Below, in pieces: positions 36,225-46,285 of a DNA stretch of 64,000 nucleotides. A model generated the notes under the pieces. It did no database searches, was not told the origin of the DNA, and was given only the letters and a program-made list of their open reading frames with translations. The position numbers were made by a program, and so were the translations under genes. The DNA lies in contig NW_004955416.1 in NCBI RefSeq assembly GCF_000276665.1, forward strand, positions 3,351,034-3,415,033, in the 5' to 3' direction. The stretch comes from Chinchilla lanigera. Taxonomy: Eukaryota > Chordata > Mammalia > Rodentia > Chinchillidae. How positions within the stretch are numbered: position 1 is the stretch's first letter; each line of letters begins with the position of its first letter.

Positions 36225-36440
36225 TTTAATAGCATAATACCCTGCTTAAGTGCTTCAGATGACTCTTGATTCTATACAGGATTAAGTCTGAAATTCTTAG
36301 GCTGGTACACAAGGCCTTTTCTAATCTATTCCCCAAAGACACTTCCATGTTCACTTCTGCCATGTGAAATTTGCTGTCTTTCACATGCAGGGTTAAAGTG
36401 CTCTCATACTCGAAATGATCTGTGAAGGTAGCAAAGAAAT
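36225..36440 (+). mobile_element. L2 LINE 3'-region fragment
   Basis: The blocks gcttaagtgcttcagatgac, ggattaagtctgaaattctt, aggctggtacacaaggcctt and tctattccccaaagacactt follow the L2 order (cf. ttcagtggctcc, aataaagtccaaactcctta, gcattcaaggccctc). Confidence 0.75.
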
Positions 36441-36469
36441 ATTTGTAAAGCACCAACGGTTATGTTAGG

Positions 36470-36555
36470 ATTTTATACATGTCACCTTTTATCACTTTCA
36501 CAAGAATTTCAGGAAGAAGCTCTAATTATCCCCATGTTAAAGATAAAATAGCAAA
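36470..36555 (-). mobile_element. MIR SINE fragment, antisense
   Basis: gtcaccttttatcactttca, caagaatttcagg and attatccccatgttaaagat match the reverse complement of the MIR 3' half (cf. attatccccattttacagat). Confidence 0.6.
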
Positions 36556-36967
36556 AGCAACAAACCTTGGCTGAAGATGTTTGTTGGTCTTTTAATGGTA
36601 GAATAGCATTCACCCTGTGGTCTTTCTGCCTCAGAGGTGTTCCCTAATTCTGATGATTGGTGCTCTTCAAAAGTGCTACTTTTCACACTTATGTTTCAAG
36701 AGATATTTCTTCTTGTGAAACATTCTATACCTCCTAACCTACATAGCTGTTTTTATGTTCTACAATGTACTAATCTGCTACAATGAAACCTACTAATCTG
36801 TAAAATCAAGATGTATTGATTAAATTGTGAAACAAAAAGATCAATGTTTTTGCATATTGAAAGACATAAGTAGGAAAAGACATTAAAGCATTAATGATGG
36901 TTAATCATCACTGAGTAACATGTCTTAGAAAAAAGATGAGACAGATGTTTTCGCTACAGATTTCATG
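36556..36967. other. Unassigned AT-rich sequence
   Basis: Nothing recognised upstream of the LTR. Confidence 0.5.
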
Positions 36968-37812
36968 AATATTGTGGTGGATTGACAACTGGTGGTCAAC
37001 TTGTAACACCCACTGAACTGAACCAGCATGGTGCTGGGTGTGGGAGGCCCACCTGAGGATTGTTGCCAGCAGCATAAGAGGCAGAACTGGAGAAGTGAAG
37101 CTGTTGGAAGTTGTAGGAAGCTGTTAGTTCTCTTGGAGGAGCTTGTCATGCTGGCTTTTCTGAACTTGGCTGTTCTCATCGTCATCGATCAGGACCCTGT
37201 TGTTGCTGAGAGTGGCTACGGTTAACTTTGGGGGAGCTCTGGTCCCTTACTTTGAGCATCACTTCCTAGCTCTGGAGGGGAAGATGGTACACTGCTCACT
37301 CTCCTGGAGAAGCATGTCACTGTGGCTTTCCTGATGTGAGCACAGCTGTTCTCATCTTCAGAGGAGCGTGGAACCTCATTGTTGCTGACGATGACTGTGG
37401 TACTTTTCTGGGGAGCTCTGGTTCTTACTTTGAGCATTGCTTCCTGACTGCAGTGCAGATCCCTCAGCCTACTAGCACAGATCCTTCATCCCACTGGCAC
37501 AGAGTTTCTAGTTTTCAGCACGGACTGACCTTTGGGCCTTCCCAGTGCAGATCCATGAAGCAGGCCTGCGTGGGCTCTTGGCCTCCAGGTGGACTAGTAG
37601 GGGGCATTGTTATGAGCTCTAGGTCTTCAGCTGGACTCATGTAGGACATTAGCATGGGATCTAAGGCCTCAGCTAGATTCTTTGATCTTTAGTATGTGGA
37701 CATATTTCCTGCACTCTTTGTGTGCCACTCCTTGGGTGACTGTTATAAAAGAATCATATAATTAAGTGTCCTATATTGTATTGTTTCCCCTTATAAACCC
37801 CAAACTATAACA
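36968..37812 (+). mobile_element. ERVL-type LTR with an internal tandem duplication
   Basis: It begins near tgtggtggattgacaactgg and ends ttataaaccccaaactataa-ca, so it has TG..CA ends. The 3' part carries repeated cagatcc and cttcagc motifs like those at 1-272, and a similar T-rich terminal segment. It is unusually GC-rich for the window. About 37129-37277 and 37300-37452 are tandem copies (period 171-178 bp), sharing cttggaggagc/cctggagaagc, agctgttctcatc-like, cattgttgctga and ggggagctctggt. No internal viral genes are present. Open frames of 65-102 codons in it are incidental. The right flank is L1 ORF2; no clear target-site duplication was found. Confidence 0.55.
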
Positions 37813-39255
37813 GATTAAAAGAGAATAAGGGATTTTAGGAAAAATACTATATCAATACATTTGACAACTTAAAGGAAATGGATAATATGTGAAAAAGTTA
37901 AACCACAAAGCTCACACAAGAAGAAATAGATAACCCCAATAGCTATATATATCTTAACTAACTTTAAGAATCTTTCCTCAAGAAAATGCCAGGCCCAGAT
38001 GGCTTGACTGGTGAATTCTATCATATTTAAGAAATACATTACACCACTTGTATATAAAGTATCTCAAGGAATTGAAAAATGTTTTCCAACATATTCCATG
38101 AGGTGAACATTGTTCTAATATCAAAACCAGAAAAATATTAGAAAACTATGTAGCAATAATAATTTACAGACAGATATGCTTTTAAAAATGACAGATGTAA
38201 GATATGCATACTGTAAATATGTTTTAAACACAACTTTAGCAATTTATATCCAACAACATACTATATAAAGAAGATAATATATTGTGCCAAGTAAGATTTA
38301 TTCCAGGAATCTAAGAATTGTTTAATTCACAAAAAATCAATCTAATTCACCACATCAGTCCAGATTAGTTCATTGTGGCTGCTATAACAAAACACAAAAC
38401 GATAGAAATATTTTTTCAGAATTCTGAAGGCTAAGAATTCCAAATTCAGGGTACTGATAGATTCAATGCCTGGTGAGGACCTTCTTTCTTGGTACACAGA
38501 TGGCCTATCTCACCTTGGAAGTTAAGATTTGAATGCATGAATTTTGCAGGAACACAAATATTTAGACCTCAGAATAGACTAAAAATTAAAAAATGATCAT
38601 CTTATACATACAAAAAGAATCTTATAAAATCAAACAATTATTCATAATAGAAATTCAGCAAACCAGAAATACAGGGGTGATTCTCAATCTACATTTGTAA
38701 AAAAATCCCATAGCTAACTTCATACTGCATGAGGAAAAGCCATACGAGTTCCTCCTAAGATCAAGAACAAATTAAGTGTATCTCTTACAACTTTGATTAA
38801 ACATTGTGTGCAAGAGTCTAGCCAGTACAGTCTGGCAATAAAAGAAAAAATCATCTAGATTGAAGAGTGAAGTAAAGTTGTATTATTTCACAAGTGACAC
38901 AACCATTTTATTGTAGGCTATTCAATGAAACCTACAGAAGAGCTAATAGAACTAAAAATGAATTTAGCAAAGGCACAGTTTTTAAGATTAATATTCAAAG
39001 TTCAATTGTATTTCTATGCATTACAATGGTTAGGTACTTAAACTTTTGAAATATTATTTACAATAACATAAAATATAAAATATTGAGAGATATTTGACAA
39101 AAGCTGTGCATGACTTATAACTTGAAAATTATAAGGCATTGTAAAGGAAATTCAAGGTAACATAAATAAATAGAGAATAATTGATTGATAGGAGGACTCA
39201 ACATCACTGAAATGTCAGTTTTCTCTAGATCAATCTATAAGATTTTGGGATAGAA
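37813..39255 (+). mobile_element. Old LINE-1 ORF2 remnant with a nested MaLR LTR
   Basis: ORF2 homology starts with gattaaaagagaataaggga and continues tttgacaacttaaaggaaat, aaaatgccaggcccagatgg (the PGPDG block), aagtaagatttattccagga and, after the LTR at about 38353-38583, gcaaaccagaaatacagggg, tcaattgtatttctatgcat and gaggactcaacatcactgaa. This spans the RT domain. Frames are broken throughout, and the 3' end of ORF2 and the 3' UTR are missing. Confidence 0.8.
38353..38583 (-). mobile_element. MaLR LTR (MST-like), antisense, internally deleted, nested in L1
   Basis: ttagttcattgtggctgcta, taacaaaacacaaaacgata, cagaattctgaaggctaaga, ctggtgaggaccttctttct and atttgaatgcatgaattttg match, in order, the reverse complement of an MST-type MaLR LTR. 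The middle is missing, giving about 230 bp instead of roughly 400. L1 RT sequence flanks both sides. Confidence 0.85.
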
Positions 39256-39469
39256 TGTGTTGATCTTTTTTGCTTTGTTTTGAATACAGTGCTCATTTCA
39301 TACACATATACCTAGGTCAAAACTTACAAAATTGCACATTTTAAATATCTGAGGTTTCTCTTTCATCCCAATTGCACCTTAATGCAACTATTTTAAAAAC
39401 AAGTAAAACCTCCTTAATAGTTCCCCATGGGTTTCATCTGATATGGTAAGTTTCAAGTGTTCAGTAGAA
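39256..39469. other. Unassigned sequence
   Basis: Nothing recognised. Confidence 0.5.
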
Positions 39470-39700
39470 AAATGTGAGCTTTAAGGTTGTCTTAACACGA
39501 AATCAGTTCAAGGAAATCACTTCACCTTATTGAATGCTGGCTCCCCCATCTATCCAAGAAGAGTAATCAAACTGGCTGAAATGGTTGTTGTTAGAAATAA
39601 TTATAACATTTTATTTCAAATGTCTAGGATAGCACCTGACACCAGGTATTTAAAAAGCTTTAAGCTCAAGGTAAGCAATGATCAGCTATTGCCTTAGAGA
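39470..39700 (+). mobile_element. MIR SINE
   Basis: tcaaggaaatcacttcacct (cf. caagtcacttaacctct), catctatccaagaagagtaa, ctgaaatggttgttgttaga and gatagcacctgacaccaggt follow the MIR order from the core to the 3' end. Confidence 0.75.
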
Positions 39701-41000
39701 TTAGTCACTATTTAAGAGGAAGCGAGTAGAGCATTAAAGAACTATTTCCCTTAGTTCACATTTTGCCTAGGGCTTATCCTGAGTTTATGTCACTAAATAA
39801 TTTATGGAACCTTATGTCATACAATTTAAAAACTTACAGATGTTCACAATAGACACCATGATTTATTACCATTACCTGAATTTTGCTACACTTTTGTTCA
39901 CAAAAATTTTGTTTATACAGCCACAGCCTTAATATATTAAGAGGTATTTCTGTTGCCATTGGATTTTCAAAAATTGATGAATTTCAACAAGCAAATATTG
40001 ATAAACCATATATGCTATTTGAAATGTACAGTTTTCTTTTCTCTACAGCAAATACAGCAAATGTTTACCTTTCTCTATGAACTTTAGCAGTGAGTGTTAC
40101 TCGCTTTATGACTATGGGTAAGCCAATAATATTCTTAAATCTATGTTTCTTAGTTTTTGTCAAGTACGGTTTAGATCACATGACTTCCAAACGTGCTTCG
40201 ACATCATATCGCTGGAGTAGAATACGGTTGTTTGAATTCTTTTAAAGTGCCATGAGCTAAATAATCTTGGTTATTTCAAAACACATTATTGAATATTTAA
40301 AATATTTGCATAACTATTGTTAAACCAACATATGTTTCATGATGTCATTTTAAACATGTGAAGGTTTTTTCTTGGACAATCTGGATCATCAAAGCTCTCT
40401 AAATTGGAGAAAGAGATGACTAAATCCACTCATACCAATTTCATGATATCTGAAAGAAATTGATTTAAAATAAATGTCAATTAAAGATACTGGAGAGTGG
40501 CATGGGTTGGTTGGTTATGCTATTATCTTAAATATTTTTTGCAAATGCTCACAAAAATGTTGTTTTTCTGGTTTGGCATACATGGAATGTTCACTTAAGA
40601 ATACTCAGTTTTATTCTATTTTAGAAGGTGATAGAATGAAAATGGGCTCCCATGTACTTGGATCTCTCCGTAGTCCATATTTTATTTGAAGTTATAAAAC
40701 AGGGAAACAAAAGAGAAAATAGGTAAGTGGATTAATTTGTATGTGCACATGTGGATGTCATTGCTAAAATTTAAAAGACCAATAAATGGTAAGTGATTGC
40801 ATTATTCATTTGCCTTTGTTGTAAAGTTTTACCATTAAACAATAAAAGCTACTGTTTTTTGCCTGTTTGCTTAATTCATGTGTGCATATTTGTAAATCCA
40901 TACAAATATGCTTTGCTGAATAGAGTACTGTAGAATTCAAAACAGAAATATTTTAATGAGTGGTATCTTTGATTTTGAAGAGCCAGATCAGGCATAATGA

Positions 41001-41001
<1 letters not shown>
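39701..41001. other. Unassigned sequence
   Basis: No element recognised. Short open frames at 39883-40080 and 40474-40689 lack any recognisable domain. Confidence 0.4.
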
Positions 41002-41047
<46 letters not shown>

Positions 41048-41060
41048 CGTGCGTGTGTGT
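41002..41060. repeat. (GT)n microsatellite with GTGC interruptions
   Basis: (TG)n followed by three gtgc/gcgt variant units near 41041-41053. Confidence 0.97.
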
Positions 41061-42620
41061 AAAAACAGAGGGAGAGAAATACAGAAGCATATAGTACATA
41101 CATATACCTAAGAATATTTTAATGAAATTCGTTAAAATCACAATAGAAGTTGAAGAGGGCACTCACCAAATCGGCAAACCTCTAGATGATGCACACAATA
41201 ATTTTTTTAGAAATGGAAAAATAATTATAAAATATATTGTGTTAATAAATCAGGAAAGGCGCTTGAAATAATCTCATAAAATGTTATAGCTTAAATAATG
41301 CCCTTCATCAGTATTCTTTGTTTAACATTTTATGTTTATTGATAAATGAAGATGCATTTAAATAATTCAAAGAAAACATTAGCTGCAAGCAAGGAATTAA
41401 TAATTGATACGACTGGAAGGACTCTTTTCACTTGGGAAATAGATAATATTAGCTTAATGTGGGGCTGTAGGAACAGAGGAAATGTAATGGATCTGCTTGC
41501 TTTAAACTGATGATGGTTATTGTGGTCTAAAAGTTGCTACAAAGGCAAAAGCAGGACAGCTCGGCAAGTGCAATAGATTTCACTCATAGGAGCTGACAGT
41601 GCAAATTGTGGTCTGATGTTCCAGATTTATACATGGGAGGAGATCTAATGATTATGACATATACTGAGGAGATAAGAAAAAATGCAATTTAATCACATTG
41701 GAAAATTGAAAGAAAACCTCTGAACATATCAAGATGATAAAAATAGTTTCTCCTTTTCTCCTTCATTGTGCTTGAGGCCAGAGACCGGCGAGAACATGGC
41801 TACCTTCTTTTTGACAAGAAACACCCACAGTGAGGTTTTAGTTAGATTCACACAGTGATTCAGTCAGCGCTCCAGATTCAGTCAGCGCTCCAGATGCAAC
41901 ATCTTTGGGGAGTAATGGAGGATGAACAGCCCCAGATGCAGGAGACACATATGTTGGCTATTTTCATCTCACCTGTATTTGTCCTTCTCCAAATATTAGA
42001 GAAAATTGAGTCGTACACATCTGGGAGTTTCAGAGGTCATTAATTGTTTCCCATCTTCTCCTTTTCCTTCCCCTTCACTCTTATACCCCAGGCAAGAAAG
42101 ATATTCTTGAGATTACCCAGAAAGTTCAAATTACTTCCTGATACATTCATCTTTGCCATTGGGAAGGACTCTTCAATTTCTAATCTGGCATAATTCAAAA
42201 TTATGTATTTATAATACCGATGCCAGTCAAAAAAGAACCTCCAAATACCAAAAGCCATTTCACAAACCATCTCTCAAATTTGTCCCTCTTGCTTTAGAAG
42301 CATTAATTTCAAAAAATGCAGATGTAAAATTAGTTTCACAAAAATTGCTTCTTTATTAAAATTTCAGTTCAATAAATGGATGAGCAAACCCTATTAAACT
42401 ACTAGGCAGAAATACCAGAAAGATTCAAAGATCTGAAACCACAGATACGAGCAGATGTCTGCAACACCTCAGTGGACCTCAGCACTTTTACACAATCACT
42501 TCAAGATGCTGGTTCCTGCATGTATATAGTGGAATTTACTCTGCACGATATTTTGAGTACGTCTATAGCTTATTTTTCATTCCTTCTTACTTTTTCTCAT
42601 TGGGTATGAATTTCATTATA
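41061..42620. other. Unassigned sequence, includes a candidate conserved element
   Basis: 41335-41710 contains a dense set of homeodomain/POU-like words and no sign of repeat origin (see findings). Two perfect 18-bp tandem copies lie at 41857-41892. The remainder is unremarkable. Confidence 0.4.
41857..41892. repeat. 18-bp perfect tandem duplication
   Basis: Two exact copies of gattcagtcagcgctcca. Confidence 0.97.
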
Positions 42621-42648
42621 TATCTATCTATCTATAGATAGATAGATA
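42621..42648. repeat. Palindromic (TATC)n/(GATA)n microsatellite
   Basis: TATC units on the left meet GATA units on the right about a central ctatag. The result is a perfect 28-bp palindrome, with looser TA flanks to about 42655. Confidence 0.95.
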
Positions 42649-42655
42649 GATATAC

Positions 42656-43595
42656 ATGTTCTATACATAATATGTGTCTATATTTAACTTTATGAATGCA
42701 ATTCCATGACTTTTTCTCTCTACCTACCAGTTTTAAAATCTACCACTTATCTCTTCATCAGGTATTCATTATCTCAAACATTAAAAACCAATCAGATGTG
42801 AGTTCATTTGTATTTCTCTATGTCCAGTATGTGTAGTTTGTGCTCAAAGAAGCTGCATTTCAGGTAAGGGGAATACCAGTGATACTTAATGTAAGACTGA
42901 CTCCTTCAAACTCTCAGAATATAAAGTCTAGAGCCTATCACAAGGCAGGATCAAATACCCAGTTTACGTTGTTCATCACATACTTGGTTTTTTAACTGGG
43001 GTAAGTGTCTAGCATTTACACTGATAAAAGAGAGGAGTGCATTTGTCCTAACATGTAACAGACATAGGTGACTTCTTGAAACCTTGGGCCTGGGACCCTG
43101 TTGCTGGGGTCTAAGACTAAAAGCCATCTAGGTAGGGTTAGCTGGGAGGGAGCAAGAATAGACAGTGACATGAACAAGAGCAAGGGAGCAACCATTTGGC
43201 TAGAGTGGGCCAAGTGCACAGCCTCAGACCTCGGCACAATTTTGCCTGACTGCTGGATACTATTGCTTATTTTTTTCTAATATCCTATTGTAGAAATTTC
43301 TGTCCCTTGCCATAGACACTACAATTTGGCTTCCAACTATAGAATCATCCCACTATTGGCTAGTCAATGAAATTGAAACCAAATATGGTCTGCAGATATA
43401 ATTTCTAGATGCCTTAACTTTTGCTGCACGTACTTTTTGAAGAGTGAATAGCATTTTATGAGAACCATAATCATAATATATTGTGAGAGCTCTTATCAAC
43501 ATATAAGAAGTTAGAAATTCAAAAAGTTTATGTTTAGCACATTCTGCACTTGGTTAAATGCAAATGAAGTACTCTTAAAGGTTTAAACAAAGGAT
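42656..43595. other. Unassigned sequence
   Basis: No element recognised. A 73-codon minus-strand frame (43016-43237) has no recognisable domain. Confidence 0.45.
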
Positions 43596-43610
43596 AATAA
43601 ACACTGTCGC

Positions 43611-43728
43611 GGGGCTGGGGATTTAGCTCAGCGGCAAAAGCGCCTGCCTGGCAAGCGCAAGGTCGTGAGTTTGGTTCCCGGTACCGGAGAAAAAAAACCA
43701 CGCAAAAAAAATAAAAATAAAAATAAAA
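43611..43728 (+). mobile_element. Young ID SINE (tRNA-Ala-derived), 10-bp target-site duplication
   Basis: It starts ggggctggggatttagctca, continues gcgcctgcctggcaagcgca and ggtaccggag, and ends in an A-rich tail with taaaa units. Box A (tagctcagcggc) and a B-box-like ggttcccgg are present. aataaacact is repeated at 43596-43605 and 43729-43738. Five bases (gtcgc, 43606-43610) lie between the left duplication and the SINE head. It is the near-twin of the copy at 29113-29218. Confidence 0.95.
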
Positions 43729-43747
43729 AATAAACACTTTGTGTTTA

Positions 43748-43786
43748 TTTTCTCAAGGAGACGTTCCCTTTGTCTCCTTGAGAAAA
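43748..43786. repeat. Perfect 15-bp-stem hairpin
   Basis: Left arm ttttctcaaggagac (43748-43762), nine-base loop, right arm the exact reverse complement (43772-43786). After a three-base bulge, gtttat (43743-43748) could also pair with ataaac (43790-43795). It lies just outside the SINE duplication, so it belongs to the older host sequence. Confidence 0.9.
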
Positions 43787-43795
43787 GACATAAAC

Positions 43796-44120
43796 AAGGG
43801 AAACAACTGGAAAACAACACCGTGCAGGAAAACAATCATATCATTAAGGTTCAGTGGTATTTTCAACTCACTGAAACTTCTCTGTTACAGAAAAATTTGG
43901 TGTAGAGAAAAAAATCCAACAACATCCAACCTATCTTTTCCACAGTAAATATCCGAGGGTGGTAGAGGGGTGAAATCACTAAGCTCCACCCATTTTTCTT
44001 AGAAGCTTCCAAACTGACTGAAAATGGCCTTTTCCCCATGTAATGAGATTCCAAGGTTTGAGATTCTCTAGCTTGAATTTCTGGCTTTGCCTGATGAGTT
44101 AATTAAGTATTTCTGCTAAG

Positions 44121-44122
<2 letters not shown>
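43796..44122. other. Unassigned sequence
   Basis: Nothing recognised. Confidence 0.5.

Positions 44123-44169
<47 letters not shown>
44123..44169. repeat. (GT)n microsatellite
   Basis: Uninterrupted dinucleotide repeat. Confidence 0.98.
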
Positions 44170-44172
<3 letters not shown>

Positions 44173-44814
44173 AGGCCACTAAAACTAGAAAGTAGAATTC
44201 AAAGTGATTTCAGAAATAATAGATAATAGGAATCCAGTGAACCAATTCTTTGAGTTGAATCTCCTGCAGACAGAAAGCTTTCCCTATACTGTACAGAGGC
44301 AGGACTAAGATAGCTGCAATCTCCTGGGTTTCAAGTTCATATCACTCAGTCTCACTCACAGCTGCTCATTAGCTTATTCTATGGCATGTTTTAACTTACA
44401 AATGTACATAATATTGAATTTTAGAAGTTGCAGGGGTACAGCGGTAAAAAGCCAGTTACTCTTTTCCCCTGCCACTACAGTTCCTCTCAGCATGATATTT
44501 TGCTAGATGAGTCAACAATGACAGCAGATACATACGCCCAGGAATGTGTTTTTGAAACTGTATGTACCGCTTTTAATAGCATAATTACAGCTGTTCAGTA
44601 AGTGATGCCTCTAAACTATAAAGGACTAAAATGAGAAGCAGCCCAGCCAAGGGGACTGGGAGCAGCACGTTGTTCTTATTACTGCCAGCTAGTGGGGATG
44701 GAACATATGGTCACTTTACAAAGGTGAGTTACAACAAGTAAGCAGGAATTTCAGCCAAATGGGCTCTCACCTGATTTGCTTTTTAAAAATTATGTATATT
44801 CTCTTCTTCTGTCA
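44170..44814. other. Unassigned sequence, includes a candidate regulatory cluster
   Basis: 44410-44690 shows an AP-1 consensus (tgagtca, 44508), a TEAD-like ggaatgtg (44541) and a homeodomain/E-box composite (taattacagctg, 44582). Nothing identifies a gene. Confidence 0.35.
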
Positions 44815-44940
44815 ATCCTCCTTTCTTTCCTTTATTCTCTCTTCTCTTGTTCTCTCTCTGTCTCTGTCTCTCTGTGTCTCTGTCTGCCTCTCTATCTCTG
44901 TCTCTCTGTTCCTTTCCTTAACTTTTTGTGTTTCTCTCTT
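44815..44940. repeat. Pyrimidine-rich (TCTCTG)n low-complexity tract
   Basis: Imperfect tctctg/tctgtc units, clearest at about 44850-44909. A CA-rich tract follows at about 44960-45020. Open frames across it are compositional. Confidence 0.9.
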
Positions 44941-45020
44941 TGGGTTCACATCTGTATAAACACACATGCATGGGCAGACACACTCCCACATTCACACACA
45001 CACATACACACACTTCACAT

Positions 45021-45424
45021 TGTAAAATACAGACCATAATGAAGAAATCGGATAAAGAAAAAATTGGGAGTAGGAAACTAAGATGTATCCAAGAGTGAAA
45101 TTAATTGTAGAATATACTCTGTAAAATTATATGCACTGGCTAGAGAGAGGCTATGAGTTTTATTCTGAATTACATAAAAATGAAGTAAGGCAGCTAGATT
45201 TTAGTTTTGGAGAGTTATTCTTGCCTCTTAACTGATCAATATCTCTAGAATTTGGTTTTGTATTAGAAGCACCAAAACAGATGTCATTGCCTTTCCAGCA
45301 CGATATATAGTGTACACAGCTTCTGTTGACTTGGTGCTATCTTCATGGTGCTTAACTGCAAGTATATTACATCTGTTAAAACAGTAAGACTACTCTCGAG
45401 CTGCAAGGCTCAGATGCCTGTCAC
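45021..45424. other. Unassigned sequence
   Basis: Nothing recognised. Part could be a degraded 5' end of the LTR that follows. Confidence 0.4.
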
Positions 45425-45737
45425 AGCCAGAAGATATCAGAGAGAAGAGGGAGCCCCCCACCCTACTGCTCAGCTCCAGCCAGTCTTTCTTTATGAGAAT
45501 ATAGGTGTAGCATGGCCAGCATTTGTCACACTTTTCATTTATGGATTTATCTACTCATTGTACTGAACAATGGGGTTGTTGTGAGTTCGCCTCCCCACTT
45601 GTACTGTTCACCAAGATATTTTGCCTCAACAAACCATGCCCTGGAACATCTGAAATCAAAAGCAAAATAAACCTTTCTTTCTTTAAGTGGCTTTATCTCA
45701 GATATACGGTCACAGTGATGGAAAGCTAACTAACACA
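45425..45737 (+). mobile_element. MaLR LTR (MT/ORR-like), 3' part, sense
   Basis: aaataaacctttctttcttt, aagtggctttatctcagata and cagtgatggaaagctaacta-acacag match the polyadenylation region and 3' end of rodent MaLR LTRs. Upstream blocks (gggagccccccaccctactg; caacaaaccatgccctggaa) fit loosely. The 5' boundary is uncertain. Confidence 0.7.
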
Positions 45738-46119
45738 GGGGAGACCTTTTATGTTTTAAAATGTTTTCTTTTTCAAGGTTTACCAAACTTTACCCTTAAA
45801 GAATCATACACAGTAGATAAGAATTAATGGATGAGTTATGGGAGGATAAGTCAAAGTGGTTCCTCCAAAGTAAGAAAATTATTTGAAGTCTATTTTATCT
45901 TAAAAGTTTATGTAATACCCAATGCACAACAGTGTTGAATAAAAAAAAGCTGAAAAGTGTTTCAATTACTCTACAAAGTCTTCTAATAAAATAGATGCCC
46001 TAGAAAGAGGTAATGTTTTTATCTGGCAGGTTCAAGGATCCTTCAACACTGCTAAATACTTCCCAGGAGTCTGTAGCGTCCATTGGAGAGGCAGGGAGCT
46101 CTATACAAATACCTCTAAA
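45738..46119. other. Unassigned sequence
   Basis: Nothing recognised. Confidence 0.5.
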
Positions 46120-46285
46120 TCTTATAATAGCCTTTATGTAGAAGATGAATGAGGGATATTCTTGCTCTCATTTAGGAGATTTAGAAAATTAAGCTCAAAG
46201 AAATGAAGTACTTAACTCCCACTTCTGTTAATGATGGCCCTGGGACTAAAATCCAGGTCCTTTAATTCCATGGCTTTTTCTCATT
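46120..46285 (-). mobile_element. MIR SINE, antisense
   Basis: ctctcatttaggagatttag, aaattaagctcaaagaaatg and ggactaaaatccaggtcctt match the reverse complement of MIR (cf. gaggaaactgaggctcagag and gggattcgaacccaggtc). Confidence 0.75.

Noticed and set aside
37028..37644. Several open frames of 65-102 codons on both strands.
   Set aside because: All lie inside the ERVL-type LTR and reflect its GC-rich composition and internal duplication.
40876..41162. Threonine/histidine repeat frames on the minus strand.
   Set aside because: Translation of the (CA)n microsatellite.
43618..43700. tRNA-Ala-like sequence that could be taken for a tRNA gene.
   Set aside because: It has an A-rich tail, target-site duplication and a near-identical copy at 29113, so it is an ID SINE.
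44759..45039. Serine/leucine-rich frames suggesting a signal peptide or membrane protein.
   Set aside because: Translation of the TCTCTG and CA low-complexity tracts.
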